Part shown: positions 46,520 through 55,306 of the stretch, piece after piece
Layout: each line of letters starts with the position of its first letter
How positions within the stretch are numbered: position 1 is the stretch's first letter
From: Williamsia sp. 1135
GTDB lineage: Bacteria > Actinomycetota > Actinomycetes > Mycobacteriales > Mycobacteriaceae
Length of the DNA: 64,000 nucleotides
Direction of reading: 5' to 3'
NCBI RefSeq assembly: GCF_002095395.1
Contig: NZ_MJEI01000098.1
Location: 104,035 to 168,034 of the forward strand
The notes under the pieces: model-generated
Databases searched by the model: none
Seen by the model: the letters and a program-made list of their open reading frames with translations, nothing else
What the model was told of the DNA's origin: nothing
Translations under genes and position numbers: made by a program

Positions 46520-47743
46520 ATGGATTTCGCTTACTCGCCGCGCTGTCTCGAGTTTCAGGATCGTCTTGTCGACTTCATGGACGCCCACGTCTACCCGGCG
46601 GAGGCCACCTACGCCCAGCAGATGGCGGAATCGGGTGATCCGCATTTCGATCCACCGATCATCGAGGAACTGAAAGCGGAAGCGAAGTCCAGGGGCCTGT
46701 GGAACCTCTTCCATCCCGACCCGCAGTACGGAGCGGGCCTGACGAACTCCGAGTACGCGCCGCTGGCCGAGATCATGGGTCGCAGCGCCGGTTTGGCGCC
46801 TGAGGCCACCAACTGCTCTGCACCCGACACGGGCAACATGGAGGTGTTCTCGCTGTTCGGGACCGACGAGCACAAGGAACGCTATCTGCAGCCCTTGTTG
46901 GACGGCACCATTCGGTCGGCATTCGCGATGACCGAGCCGGATGTCGCCAGTTCCGACGCGACGAACATCCGGATGTCCATGGTCCGCGACGGCGACGACT
47001 GGGTGCTCAACGGTCGAAAGTGGTGGACGTCAGGCGCTTTGCATCCCAATTGCGCAGTGCTCATCGTGATGGGTAAAACCGACCCGGACGCGGCCGCGCA
47101 CGCGCAGCAGTCGATGATGGTCGTTCCGATCGACGCGCCCGGTGTGAAGTTGCTCCGCAATCTTCCTGTCTTCGGCTACCAGGATCGCGAAGGGCATGCG
47201 GAGGTGGTGTTCGAAAATGTGCGTGTCCCGGACGCTGACGTGCTTGCCGGTGCAGGTGCCGGTTTCATGATCGGGCAGGCCAGGCTCGGTCCCGGCCGCA
47301 TCCATCACTGTATGCGCGCGATCGGGATGGCAGAGCGTGCTCTCGAACTGCTGTGTGAGCGCGCCTCATCGCGGGTTGCGTTCGGCAAACCGCTGGCCGC
47401 GCAGGCCAACATCCAGGATTGGGTTGCCGAGGCCCGAATCGAGATCGAGATGACCCGGTTGCTCACGCTGAAGGCGGCGTGGCTCATGGACACGGTGGGA
47501 AACAAGCAGGCTCGCACGGAGATCTCCGCGATCAAGGTCGCAGCTCCCAACATGGCGCTCAAGATCGTCGATCGTGCCATCCAGGTGCATGGAGGCGGAG
47601 GGGTTTCCGACGACTTCCCACTCGCCAGCATGTACGCGCACCTTCGCACGCTGCGCCTGGCGGATGGACCAGACGAAGTGCACAAGCGGAGTATCGCGCG
47701 ACACGAACTCGGTCGGTACCGCAAGACCGGAAAGTCGGCATGA
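46520..47743 (+). CDS. ACAD10/11-type acyl-CoA dehydrogenase
   Basis: This flavoprotein of about 407 residues has the subgroup-specific segments [41 protein letters not shown] (in part), [16 protein letters not shown] and [14 protein letters not shown], and ends [20 protein letters not shown] with [13 protein letters not shown]. These are the signatures of mammalian ACAD10/ACAD11 and of bacterial LvaC. The family does not perform ordinary beta-oxidation but removes phosphate from a 4-phosphoacyl-CoA made by a partner kinase. Here the kinase gene follows with an ATGA overlap. The ATG at 46520 is preferred to an in-frame TTG at 46514. Confidence 0.88.
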   Translation: MDFAYSPRCLEFQDRLVDFMDAHVYPAEATYAQQMAESGDPHFDPPIIEELKAEAKSRGLWNLFHPDPQYGAGLTNSEYAPLAEIMGRSAGLAPEATNCSAPDTGNMEVFSLFGTDEHKERYLQPLLDGTIRSAFAMTEPDVASSDATNIRMSMVRDGDDWVLNGRKWWTSGALHPNCAVLIVMGKTDPDAAAHAQQSMMVVPIDAPGVKLLRNLPVFGYQDREGHAEVVFENVRVPDADVLAGAGAGFMIGQARLGPGRIHHCMRAIGMAERALELLCERASSRVAFGKPLAAQANIQDWVAEARIEIEMTRLLTLKAAWLMDTVGNKQARTEISAIKVAAPNMALKIVDRAIQVHGGGGVSDDFPLASMYAHLRTLRLADGPDEVHKRSIARHELGRYRKTGKSA

Positions 47744-48771
47744 ACTCCCCGGTCGGGATCGACACCGAGGCGGTCACGACCTGGATGGTCGGCTTGGGGG
47801 TGTCTGCTGCTCCGCCACTGTCGTTTCAGCGGATCGGCAACGGCCAATCGAACCTGACCTTCCTGGTCTCCGATTCCGACGGCAACAAGTGGGTGCTGCG
47901 CCGACCTCCGCTGGGAGCGTTGCTCGCCTCCGCGCACGACGTCCTTCGCGAACACCGCATCATGTCCGCCCTGCAGGACACGCCCGTCCCGGTGCCGCGG
48001 ATGATAGCCACAACAGCTGATCCCGACATCACCGATGCCCCATTGGTTTTGATGAGTTACATCGACGGCGCGGTGATCGACGACCGGGCCGTTGCCGAGA
48101 CGCTGACAGAAGATCACCGGCGACGCATCGGCCTTTCGCTGCCGAAGGCGCTCGGGACCATCCATGCGATCGATCTCGAGTCCGTCGGGCTGAATGATCT
48201 GGCCAGCCACAAACCGTACGCGGCAAGACTGCTCAAACGGTGGACCGGTCAGTGGGAGAAGTCGAAAACCCGCGACGTCGAAGCGGTTACGCGAGTCGCC
48301 GAAGCGCTTGCGAAGCATGCACCCGAACAGACCGAGCTGACCCTCGTGCACGGCGACTACCATCTGAGCAACGTGATCACGTCATCCTCGGACGGCGAGG
48401 TGATCGGGGTCGTGGATTGGGAGCTGTGCACCCTCGGCGACCCACTCGCCGATCTGGGGAACTTGTTGGCATTCTGGCCGGAATCCACCGACCCGGTGGC
48501 AGCGCTGTCCACCGTTCCCACGCTGCCGGGCTTCCCGGCCCGAGCAGAGGTCATCGATGCCTACGCGTCGGCAACCGGTCGCGACGTGAGCGCCGCGGGC
48601 TACTGGCACACCATGGGCCTGTGGCGGCTGACGATCATCGCGGAAGGCATTCTGCGCCGGTTGATGAACGACCCACGTAACGCCTCACGCGACGGCGGAC
48701 CCACCGCTGCGCTGATCGACAATTTGTCCGAGCGCACGCTGCAGGTCGGTTCGGAAGCAGGCCTGGTGTAG
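47740..48771 (+). CDS. APH-type phosphotransferase, partner of the acyl-CoA dehydrogenase
   Basis: This 343-residue kinase has the aminoglycoside-phosphotransferase fold. [17 protein letters not shown] and [25 protein letters not shown] (in part) match the N-terminal kinase domain of ACAD10/11. The catalytic loop is [12 protein letters not shown] and the metal-binding Asp is in [20 protein letters not shown]. It is not an antibiotic-resistance enzyme by context: ATG 47740 overlaps the stop of the dehydrogenase gene, and together they equal a split ACAD11. The predicted substrate is the 4-hydroxyl of a hydroxyacyl-CoA. The stop is followed by a convergent HxlR gene. Confidence 0.87.
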   Translation: MNSPVGIDTEAVTTWMVGLGVSAAPPLSFQRIGNGQSNLTFLVSDSDGNKWVLRRPPLGALLASAHDVLREHRIMSALQDTPVPVPRMIATTADPDITDAPLVLMSYIDGAVIDDRAVAETLTEDHRRRIGLSLPKALGTIHAIDLESVGLNDLASHKPYAARLLKRWTGQWEKSKTRDVEAVTRVAEALAKHAPEQTELTLVHGDYHLSNVITSSSDGEVIGVVDWELCTLGDPLADLGNLLAFWPESTDPVAALSTVPTLPGFPARAEVIDAYASATGRDVSAAGYWHTMGLWRLTIIAEGILRRLMNDPRNASRDGGPTAALIDNLSERTLQVGSEAGLV

Positions 48772-48777
48772 CGACAT

Positions 48778-49452
48778 TCAACGCGGGCGCGGGATCTGCG
48801 CCATGCGTCCCTGTCCCAACCATTCCGGAACACTGGTGCGGACCTCGCGACCGGCGATGATATGCACGTCACCGCCCCGCAGGGCGCCGGCCCAGCTCAC
48901 GTCCCCACGCCAGATCGCGGTGAGCTCGCGCAGGCTCGATGTCACTGTGGCGGTGACGTCGAAGCCCGGGTCGTAGTCGCAGATGTCGGCGTCGCCATCG
49001 GAGACGACCAGCCACCATCTCGACACTGCCGACTGCACTCCGCTGAGCTCAAATGTGACGACGGTACGCGAGCGCGGCCACCGTTCGACGTCCACGTTGC
49101 GGCGCATGTCCCACATCAGCAGATGGGGATCGAGGTCGGCATCACCCAATCCGCCGATCCACCGCACACCCCAGGCGTTCAGTGCCTCCACGACAGTCGA
49201 CAGTTCGCGCCCACTGGCGGTCAGCTCGTAGCGGGTACGGCCGCCGTCGAGCTGCCGGTCGATCACACCGGCTCGTTCGAGTGTGCGAAGGCGTTTCGAC
49301 AGCAGCGCCGGTGACATCTTGGGAACCCCGCGCCGCAACTCGTTGAAATGACAACTACCGGCGAGGAGTTCGCGAACCACCAACAGTGTCCAACGCTCGT
49401 CGAGCACTTCCATGGCCTTGGCGACGGGGCAGAATTGACCGTATCCGGGCAT
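48778..49452 (-). CDS. HxlR-family winged-helix regulator with C-terminal SCP-2-like domain
   Basis: This regulator of about 224 residues starts at ATG 49452 behind AAGGAG. The HxlR domain (residues 1-100) opens FCPVAKAMEVLDERWTLLVVREL, with the conserved Cys near the N-terminus, and contains FNELRRGVPKMSPALLSKRLRTLERAGVI in part. The C-terminal 110 residues (WWLVVSDGDADICDYDPGFDV, LTAIWRGDVSWAGALRGGDV) look like a small lipid or ligand-binding domain found in many actinobacterial HxlR proteins. It is divergent from the methyltransferase gene at 49619, with three CAGTACA repeats in the gap as candidate operators. Confidence 0.87.
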   Translation of the reverse strand: MPGYGQFCPVAKAMEVLDERWTLLVVRELLAGSCHFNELRRGVPKMSPALLSKRLRTLERAGVIDRQLDGGRTRYELTASGRELSTVVEALNAWGVRWIGGLGDADLDPHLLMWDMRRNVDVERWPRSRTVVTFELSGVQSAVSRWWLVVSDGDADICDYDPGFDVTATVTSSLRELTAIWRGDVSWAGALRGGDVHIIAGREVRTSVPEWLGQGRMAQIPRPR

Positions 49453-49473
49453 AACGACTCCTTGATCTCCACC

Positions 49474-49559
49474 CAGTACACACTGCTCGGGGGAGTAGGA
49501 CCAGTACAGATTCGAAAGCAGAGACAGTACAGATCTGGCACTGGTTCCCACGCGTGGGA
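49474..49559. promoter_or_regulatory. CAGTACA repeats and a 14-bp palindrome in the HxlR/methyltransferase divergent region
   Basis: CAGTACA occurs at 49474, 49502 and 49525; the last two are extended to CAGTACAGAT with 23-base spacing. TCCCACGCGTGGGA at 49546-49559 is a perfect palindrome. Both are plausible binding sites for the adjacent HxlR regulator or another factor. Confidence 0.45.
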
Positions 49560-49618
49560 CGGCCGATGCTGAGAACGGTCGGCCCGCCGGGCCGCCGCTG
49601 ACAGCAGAGGAGAAGCTC

Positions 49619-50440
49619 ATGACGAACAAGACCGCAGAACTCGCCGGCGACCTGTTGGTCCGGCACCGCGCGATGTGGGCCTCCGGGGACTATCCGGCCG
49701 TGGCAACACAGGTGATCGCCGGCCTGGGACCGACGTTGGTCGAGGCAGTGGGGATTCGCGCGGGTGAGCACGTCCTCGACATCGCGGCAGGGAGCGGGAA
49801 CGCCTCGATACCCGCAGCCCAGAAGGGCGCCGATGTGGTGGCATCCGACCTCACGCCAGAACTGTTCGAGGCGGGGCGCCAACTCGCCGCGGAGGAGCAC
49901 GTCGAGCTCACCTGGCGGGAGGCCGACGCCCAGTCATTACCCTTCGCCGACAACAGCTTCGATGTCGTGATGTCCTGCGTGGGAGTGATGTTCGCGCCAC
50001 ATCACCAGGAGTCGGCCGACGAGTTGATCCGTGTGTGCCGAACCGGTGGGCGCGTCGGGCTCATCAACTGGACACCGGCGGGCTTCATCGGCCGCATGTT
50101 CGGCACCATGAAGCCGTACACGCCCACCCCTCCGGCGGGCGCACAGCCACCGCCACTGTGGGGCGATGAGGAGCACGTGCGCACGTTGTTCGCCGACCGA
50201 GTCGATCAATTGACCCCGGTGCGCCGGACTCTCGAGGTCGACCGGTTCGAATCCGGCGGGGAGTTCAGGGACTTCTTCAAGTCCACCTACGGCCCGACGA
50301 TCGCCGTATACCGAAACATCAGCGGTGATGCCGAAGCCACCGCGTCGCTCGATCAGGCGTTGGCCGATCTGGCCGATGACGCCCTTGACGACGGGGTGAT
50401 GGAGTGGGAGTACCTGGTGGTCACCGGCATCATTCGATAA
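49619..50440 (+). CDS. Class I SAM-dependent methyltransferase (UbiE-like)
   Basis: This 273-residue methyltransferase has the SAM motif VLDIAAGSGNASIPAAQKGA near residue 50, DAQSLPFADNSFDVVMSCVGVMFAPHH (in part) as the typical post-motif region, and RTGGRVGLINWTPAGFIGRMF. It resembles the UbiE/COQ5 and small-molecule methyltransferase group widespread in actinobacteria. The ATG has AGAGGAGAAGCTC upstream. The divergent HxlR gene is the likely regulator. The substrate is not known. Confidence 0.83.
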   Translation: MTNKTAELAGDLLVRHRAMWASGDYPAVATQVIAGLGPTLVEAVGIRAGEHVLDIAAGSGNASIPAAQKGADVVASDLTPELFEAGRQLAAEEHVELTWREADAQSLPFADNSFDVVMSCVGVMFAPHHQESADELIRVCRTGGRVGLINWTPAGFIGRMFGTMKPYTPTPPAGAQPPPLWGDEEHVRTLFADRVDQLTPVRRTLEVDRFESGGEFRDFFKSTYGPTIAVYRNISGDAEATASLDQALADLADDALDDGVMEWEYLVVTGIIR

Positions 50441-50452
50441 CCGGTCGCCGTC

Positions 50453-51415
50453 TCATTCGTCGAGGTCTGCTGCCTTCGTGCTCGAGGCATCGGTGATGAT
50501 GTCGATGATCTGGCCGTAGACGGGTTTGGTGGACGTGACGATCGACCCGTGATCCTCGCCGTCGAGCAGGATCACCTTGCCCGTGCCGTTCTGCTTGTTG
50601 ACCGCGTCGACGTATCGCTGTGACAGCGACGGCAACACCACCGTGTCCGCCGTGCCGTGGACAGCGATGACAGGGGTGCCCGGATCGATGTTCTGGATCG
50701 GATCGACGGACGTATACCGATCCGGCACCTGCTCCGGCGTGCCTCCGAGCGCGGTGACGATGCGGTCGTCGCCGTTCTTCACCGCCTGCACCATGTCGAG
50801 GGGACCCGCCAGTGAGATCACTTTGGTGGGCCGGAACTTCGGGTTGCTGCCCACCTCGTCCGACTCCAGTTTGTGCCTGGTCCCGCCCCAGACCGCGAGT
50901 TGCGCGCCGGCGCTGTGGCCGACGACGAGCGCGTCGGTGGTTTCGAGTTGAGGGAACTTCTTGTCGATGGCGGCGACATTGTCGAGCGCCTGGGAAACGT
51001 CCTCGAACGTCGTCGGCCACCCGCCTCCGGAGCCGACCCGCCGGTACTCGATGTTGTACACAGCCATGCCCTTGGCGGCGAGATCCCGCGCAAAGGGGTC
51101 GAACAAGTTGGCACCGAGCTGCGACTGCCAGGCGCCGCCGTGGATCAGGACCACGAGCGGGATCGAATCGACGTTCTGCGGCCCCGCCGGAAGGTAGAGG
51201 TCGCCCCAATTCTGTTCGGGGTCGGTGCCGTCGAGTGTCGGGTAATCGATCCGCTGCACCGTGACCTCGGACAGCGACGTGACCTTGGCGTCGTCCTGGA
51301 TCGACGCCGAGGTCGTCTGCTCCGACGAGGCCCCGTCATCGTCGGTGCATCCGGCCACCAGCACGACGCCGATGGTCGCGAGGGATGTGAAGATCTGAGC
51401 GCTACGTCGACGCAT
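50453..51415 (-). CDS. Alpha/beta-hydrolase lipoprotein (acetyl-esterase type)
   Basis: This 320-residue exported hydrolase has a lipoprotein signal with Cys23 (VVLVAGC). The oxyanion loop is LIHGGAW (residues 91-97), the nucleophile elbow GHSAGAQ gives Ser168, and HGTADTVV (Asp257) and DGEDHG (His289) complete the triad. The fold is the BD-FAE/hormone-sensitive-lipase type that removes acyl groups from carbohydrate or small esters. Being anchored outside the membrane next to a polysaccharide-deacetylase lipoprotein gene (21 bases apart), it may act on an envelope polysaccharide (inference). Confidence 0.85.
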   Translation of the reverse strand: MRRRSAQIFTSLATIGVVLVAGCTDDDGASSEQTTSASIQDDAKVTSLSEVTVQRIDYPTLDGTDPEQNWGDLYLPAGPQNVDSIPLVVLIHGGAWQSQLGANLFDPFARDLAAKGMAVYNIEYRRVGSGGGWPTTFEDVSQALDNVAAIDKKFPQLETTDALVVGHSAGAQLAVWGGTRHKLESDEVGSNPKFRPTKVISLAGPLDMVQAVKNGDDRIVTALGGTPEQVPDRYTSVDPIQNIDPGTPVIAVHGTADTVVLPSLSQRYVDAVNKQNGTGKVILLDGEDHGSIVTSTKPVYGQIIDIITDASSTKAADLDE

Positions 51416-51435
51416 CGGCGGGCACCTTTCTGTTT

Positions 51436-52629
51436 TCAGCTGTTCGCATCAACGGCCACCGCGGGCATGTCTTCCCAGACACCGAGGACCTGCGGATCCT
51501 GGAGCTCCATCCATGCGATCACGTCCTGGTACGTCGCGCAGATGGTTTCGGGCTTCACGCAGACCTCGCTCATGAAGTCGGCGGTGGCAGGATTGAACGC
51601 GTTGCCACTCCAGTCGTTGAAGTGGTTGGCGATCACCAAGGGTGCCCTGTTGCCCTCATAGGCGCGCCGAAACATGTAGTCGTAAGACTCTTTGACGATC
51701 TTGCGGATCTCCGGCGCTTTGCCGGGTGCGTCCTTGGCCTGGTTGAACGTGTACCAGTAGTTGTAATCCAGAGCGGTTTGCCGATGCTTCAGCGGTGGCG
51801 ACCAGGTATAAGGAATCGGGAACTCCCAGATGCTGCCGACCTTGGTCGGCCAATAGATTCCGGGCTGACGTGCAGCCTTCGACGAGTCCCACGTCATGTT
51901 GTGCTGACCCAAGGCCGGGAACAGCTGACCCATGCCGCCTTCGAGGCACGGGGTGCGGCCGCCCTTCACAACGTCTTCGCCGAATGCGAGATCCGGGGCG
52001 TCAGGAAGGTTGTTGATGCTCTTCCAGTCGGTCATCAGGCGGAAGAACTGGTCGAGTTCGTGGTTCCACTCGGCCGTACTCCAGTCCTTGCCGGGATTTT
52101 TCGTTCCGGCGCAGAAGTGTCCGACGTAGTGGGTGCCCATCTCATGTCCGTCGTACCAGGTGCGATTGAGATATTCGACCTGTTCGACGACCTCGGCCTT
52201 GCTGCCACCGAACGCCAGGGAGGATTCTCCGGGTTGGTATCCGGGACCCCGATACTCCTTCTTGTGGTCGTCGGCGAGGAAATACAAGCCGGTCATCAAA
52301 GCGGTGAAGCGCGAGTCCGAGCTCCTAGCCGTTTCGAGGAACAGATCCCAGTTCTCGGAGACCCCGACACCGTCGAATGAGAAGAGCACGAATTGCGGGG
52401 GCTTCTCTCCCGGGGCCAAGACCTCCATCGGGACATTGCTAGCGGTCCGCTGGGGGCCGGAGTCGTCTTTCTTCTCCGGCGGAGGGTCGGCGGTCTCGAT
52501 CGTTTGATCAACTGCTGTGATGCCCAGGAGCACCTCGGGTCGCTCGGCACCGCAGGCGGCGAGGGTGGCTGCGGCCATCGCCATCACCAAGCCGCGCACC
52601 ACATTGCGCCGACGGAGTCGGGATAGCAA
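51436..52629 (-). CDS. Polysaccharide-deacetylase-family lipoprotein
   Basis: This is a lipoprotein of about 397 residues (lipobox LAAC, Cys26). The start is a TTG at 52629 with AAAGGG upstream, which is uncertain. The catalytic domain begins VLFSFDGVGVSENWDLFLETA with the conserved Asp, then has ALMTGLYFLADDHKK and the metal motif HEMGTHYVGHF, in which two His ligate zinc. This is the divergent group common in actinobacteria and fungi rather than canonical NodB. The C-terminal half contains tyrosine-rich segments (YNYWYTFNQA, ESYDYMFRRAYEGN). It is likely coupled functionally to the hydrolase downstream. Confidence 0.82.
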   Translation of the reverse strand: MLSRLRRRNVVRGLVMAMAAATLAACGAERPEVLLGITAVDQTIETADPPPEKKDDSGPQRTASNVPMEVLAPGEKPPQFVLFSFDGVGVSENWDLFLETARSSDSRFTALMTGLYFLADDHKKEYRGPGYQPGESSLAFGGSKAEVVEQVEYLNRTWYDGHEMGTHYVGHFCAGTKNPGKDWSTAEWNHELDQFFRLMTDWKSINNLPDAPDLAFGEDVVKGGRTPCLEGGMGQLFPALGQHNMTWDSSKAARQPGIYWPTKVGSIWEFPIPYTWSPPLKHRQTALDYNYWYTFNQAKDAPGKAPEIRKIVKESYDYMFRRAYEGNRAPLVIANHFNDWSGNAFNPATADFMSEVCVKPETICATYQDVIAWMELQDPQVLGVWEDMPAVAVDANS

Positions 52630-52825
52630 CTGTTTGACCCTTTCGGCTGCCAGGCCGGGCGAAACAGCGCCCTGTGCTCGCCGAAATCCTAACAGGTCAA
52701 ATCGGACTCGGACGGCATTGACATGGGGTTCAACACAACTCCGCGTCGTCCGAGGTGCGCTTGAAACGGAGGCGGCGCCAACTCCGACCGAAGGATCGGA
52801 AAGTTGGCGCCGTCCGCAGCCTCAC

Positions 52826-53020
52826 TCAGTCGCGTGACCGGGTGCCGTCGGTCTGATCGAACATCTTCCAATTACCGTCCGAGTTCACTTCCATCCGGTA
52901 CCCGAGCTCTCCGGACGGGACCTCTTTCTCGGCGAACCAGTGGTAAGCGTCCTCGGCGTTGTTGAAGTCTTTCGTGTCGATTACTTCTTCATCGGGATTG
53001 AGTACTCGATACTGAGTCAT
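52826..53020 (-). CDS. Small acidic hypothetical protein
   Basis: This 64-residue acidic protein has sequence YRVLNPDEEVIDTKDFNN, then AYHWFAEKEVPSGELGYRM. It looks like a single compact alpha/beta domain of a kind seen as a conserved hypothetical in related genomes, but I cannot name a family. ATG 53020 (second of two) is chosen because AAAGG is then five bases upstream. No partner gene is obvious; 195 bases separate it from the deacetylase gene and it precedes the tandem repeat. Confidence 0.6.
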   Translation of the reverse strand: MTQYRVLNPDEEVIDTKDFNNAEDAYHWFAEKEVPSGELGYRMEVNSDGNWKMFDQTDGTRSRD

Positions 53021-53120
53021 CATCGCCTTTCGTTCATCTCGTCGAAAGCGGTGCGCTTCGGCGTCTGACGGCGAGTACCCGGCACTTCCGTGGGTTACAC
53101 ATCCGCGCCAAGGTGCCGGT

Positions 53121-53252
53121 CCTCAGACGGTCGAGCTCCGCTGCGCTGCGTCTCCTCAGACGGTCGAGCTCCGCTGCGCTGCGTCTCCTCAGATGGTCGA
53201 GCTCCGCTGCGCTGCGTCTCCTCAGATGGTCGAGCTCCGCTGCGCTGCGTCT
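53121..53252. repeat. 33-bp tandem repeat, four copies
   Basis: Four contiguous 33-base units start at 53121, 53154, 53187 and 53220. Each reads CCTCAGAYGGTCGAGCTCCG followed by CTGCGCTGCGTCT. Copies 1-2 have C and copies 3-4 have T at the variable base. The last copy runs into the 3' end of the HAD gene, encoding its final residues (AAQRSSTI). The unit is rich in SacI-like and short inverted motifs, and there are no unique spacers, so this is not a CRISPR array. Confidence 0.95.
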
Positions 53253-53911
53253 CCGACCTCGGTCACTGTCTCGGTGAGCCGGCTCAGGTCGGCGACCACG
53301 GCGTCGACTATCGCCGGGTCATCATTCTCGGCGCGGCGATTGACCCACACGCGCGGTATCCCGAGCGCAGCCGCCGGCACCATGTCGTGGAAGTAGCTCT
53401 GCGCCACATGGACCCAGTTTCCGGGGCGGGGGTCGAAGGTCTCGGCGAACCGCCGGAAGTGTCTGTGATCGGGTTTGTAGGCGCCTACGTCTTCGGCTGT
53501 GACAATCGCATCGACGGGTGTTCGCAGCCGTCGCTGCGCCGCGCCGATGATGTCGCGATCACAGTTGGTCAGCAACGCCAGGCGCCATCCCGCGTCTCGG
53601 AGTCGCTGCAGTTCCGCCGCAGTGTCGTCGAATGCGGGCCAGTACGGAATCGACGCCGCCAGCACGTCCGCGTCGTCGGGGAGCAGGGTCAGTCCCGCCT
53701 CGTCCGCGGTGCGCCGGAAAGACTCGGTGAGAACGTCGCGGTACCGCAGAGTCGGGGTTTCGGCCTGTACGACAGGTTCGTGCCGGTTGAACGTCTCGAG
53801 CAGTTCGGGGCCGCGCCCGGGAAAGATCAGCTCGATCCCGGTGGCGATCCCGTGTCGCCAGTCGATCAGGGTTCCGTAACAATCGAAGGTGGCCCACCGG
53901 ATTTCGGTCAC
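53222..53911 (-). CDS. HAD-family hydrolase (haloacid dehalogenase type II)
   Basis: This 229-residue haloacid-dehalogenase-like protein has the nucleophile Asp10 in WATFDCYGTLIDW, motif II LLTNCD near 115, and the Lys motif VGAYKPDHRHFRRF followed by VHVAQSYFHDMVPAAALGI. The arrangement is that of type II 2-haloacid dehalogenases and related phosphatases; the substrate is uncertain. It starts at GTG 53911, overlapping the stop of the rhomboid-like gene (GTGA). Its 3' end has been fused to one copy of the 33-bp tandem repeat, so the last residues are probably repeat-derived. Confidence 0.85.
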   Translation of the reverse strand: MTEIRWATFDCYGTLIDWRHGIATGIELIFPGRGPELLETFNRHEPVVQAETPTLRYRDVLTESFRRTADEAGLTLLPDDADVLAASIPYWPAFDDTAAELQRLRDAGWRLALLTNCDRDIIGAAQRRLRTPVDAIVTAEDVGAYKPDHRHFRRFAETFDPRPGNWVHVAQSYFHDMVPAAALGIPRVWVNRRAENDDPAIVDAVVADLSRLTETVTEVGDAAQRSSTI

Positions 53912-54636
53912 AGTTCGTCCTCCTCTGCCGGTGTCGACCCTACCGTCGGGAATCGTCGGTCGCTGCGTGTGCGAAAGCGTGCGAGTGAGGCCGCAGGCGA
54001 CCACTGGACCTGCGGGCTGGTCCTGATCAGCGGGTAGCAAGCCAGACCTATCAGCAGGGAACTGAGGTGGCCGATACCGGTGAAGGTCACATTCGCCAGC
54101 AATGGTGCACAGAACAGGACAAGCATCCCGGCGAGATACAACCACCGCCACGGTCTGGCGATGTGAAAAGTCAAGACCCCGATGATCCCGGCGAGAAAGT
54201 AGCTGACCCCGATGTCTCTGACATTCACCAGTGTTTCCGACGCCCGGTCGTGCTCGATGGCCCAATACAGCACACCCTCGCTGACGAACGTTGCACTCAC
54301 GTGGGCGATGAGGCCGACGGCGAGCCACAATCGAGTGCCCAGCCAGCGCTCGGCCGGAACGTGGAAGATGCAGTACAACAACAGGTACGGCAACCAATAA
54401 TATCCGTCGAGCCAGAACAGACTGGTGATCAGGACGTGTACCGGATCGTCGCCGAGGTGACGGATGTTGGTCGACTGAGCGCCCAGGATCGTCTGCAGAC
54501 GTTCGGGTGTCACGGAATGCTGAATGATGGTGGTCGCCAGCAACACCGCCAGCCAGATGAAGGTGCCCGGCGCGCTGCGCACGTACAGCGACGGCCTCGA
54601 GTTCCAGAGGCGGCCGCCTGCGCGGCGGCCGCTCAC
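53908..54636 (-). CDS. Rhomboid-like membrane protein
   Basis: This 242-residue protein has six predicted membrane segments. Ser145 in IGVSYFLAG fits the rhomboid GxS nucleophile position, and His190 in IGHLSSLLIGLACY fits the sixth-segment catalytic His. Rhomboids cut single-pass membrane proteins within the bilayer. This subgroup is diverged and the loop-1 signature is weak, so activity is possible but not certain. It starts at a GTG and overlaps the downstream HAD gene by 4 bases. The TetR gene lies upstream, 19 bases away, on the same strand. Confidence 0.72.
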   Translation of the reverse strand: MSGRRAGGRLWNSRPSLYVRSAPGTFIWLAVLLATTIIQHSVTPERLQTILGAQSTNIRHLGDDPVHVLITSLFWLDGYYWLPYLLLYCIFHVPAERWLGTRLWLAVGLIAHVSATFVSEGVLYWAIEHDRASETLVNVRDIGVSYFLAGIIGVLTFHIARPWRWLYLAGMLVLFCAPLLANVTFTGIGHLSSLLIGLACYPLIRTSPQVQWSPAASLARFRTRSDRRFPTVGSTPAEEDEL

Positions 54637-54654
54637 GCGGGGCCCCGTCGCTCG

Positions 54655-55272
54655 TCAACGGACGTGGGGGCCACCAGGCAATGGTAGGGGAGAGCAGGCG
54701 CCTGCGACGAGAAGTCTGACCATCGCGGTCGCCTTGTCCGGCTGCGGGGGCTCTCCTGTGATCATGTCGCTCCAGATGAACGACTCACCAACGCGGACAA
54801 TCGCATACGCCAGGTCATCGACGTCGGTGTGGGACCGGATCTCGGGAATGCGACCCAATCTGTCGACGGTCCACTCGATCAACCTGCCCTGAACCACGCT
54901 GTAGCGGGAGGTCAGCACACGTAGGGCGTACTCGGGATCATCTGCGACGAATCGTTCGAGTGGTTCGTAGGTGCGCACCATCTCTGCCATCCGGCCGAAG
55001 TTCTCGACGAAATGTCCGGCATCGATTCCGGTCTTTCTCGCCTCCACCCGATCGATGGCCTCGATCAGGATTCGCCAGACCACTTCGCCGAGGATCACCT
55101 CCCGCCCCGACCACCATCGGTAGACCGTGGCGCGCCCGATCCCCAACTCCCGGGCGAGTCTGCCGATGTCCACCCGCTGCCCGGTCCGGAACCAGTCGTA
55201 CGCCACATCGATGACATCGCTCTGCGCGATGCGGGTCCGCCGCGGGGGGCTGTTGACGGCCTCATGAGACAT
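54655..55272 (-). CDS. TetR-family regulator (QsdR-like)
   Basis: This 205-residue repressor has an N-terminal HTH (residues 28-65) of VIDVAYDWFRTGQRVDIGRLARELGIGRATVYRWW in part, with the typical GRATVYRWW recognition helix end. The C-terminal ligand domain resembles the QsdR group. It is divergent from the two-subunit acyl-CoA dehydrogenase operon, and a perfect 18-bp palindrome lies between them, so the operon and the regulator are almost certainly its targets. The ligand is probably an acyl-CoA or the parent acid (inference). The rhomboid and HAD genes may be read through from it. Confidence 0.88.
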   Translation of the reverse strand: MSHEAVNSPPRRTRIAQSDVIDVAYDWFRTGQRVDIGRLARELGIGRATVYRWWSGREVILGEVVWRILIEAIDRVEARKTGIDAGHFVENFGRMAEMVRTYEPLERFVADDPEYALRVLTSRYSVVQGRLIEWTVDRLGRIPEIRSHTDVDDLAYAIVRVGESFIWSDMITGEPPQPDKATAMVRLLVAGACSPLPLPGGPHVR

Positions 55273-55288
55273 AAGTAGATTTTGTCTC

Positions 55289-55306
55289 TGACCGATCGAT
55301 CGGTCA
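55289..55306. promoter_or_regulatory. Perfect 18-bp palindrome, likely TetR operator
   Basis: TGACCGATCGATCGGTCA is an exact palindrome centred in the 61-base gap between the divergent TetR gene (start 55272) and the acyl-CoA dehydrogenase gene (start 55334). The length and placement are those of a TetR autoregulatory operator. Confidence 0.8.

Noticed and set aside
47740..48771. Aminoglycoside resistance phosphotransferase
   Set aside because: The sequence matches the kinase half of ACAD10/11 and the gene is coupled to the matching dehydrogenase.
53121..53252. Possible CRISPR array
   Set aside because: The four units are contiguous with no unique spacers, and no cas gene is nearby.
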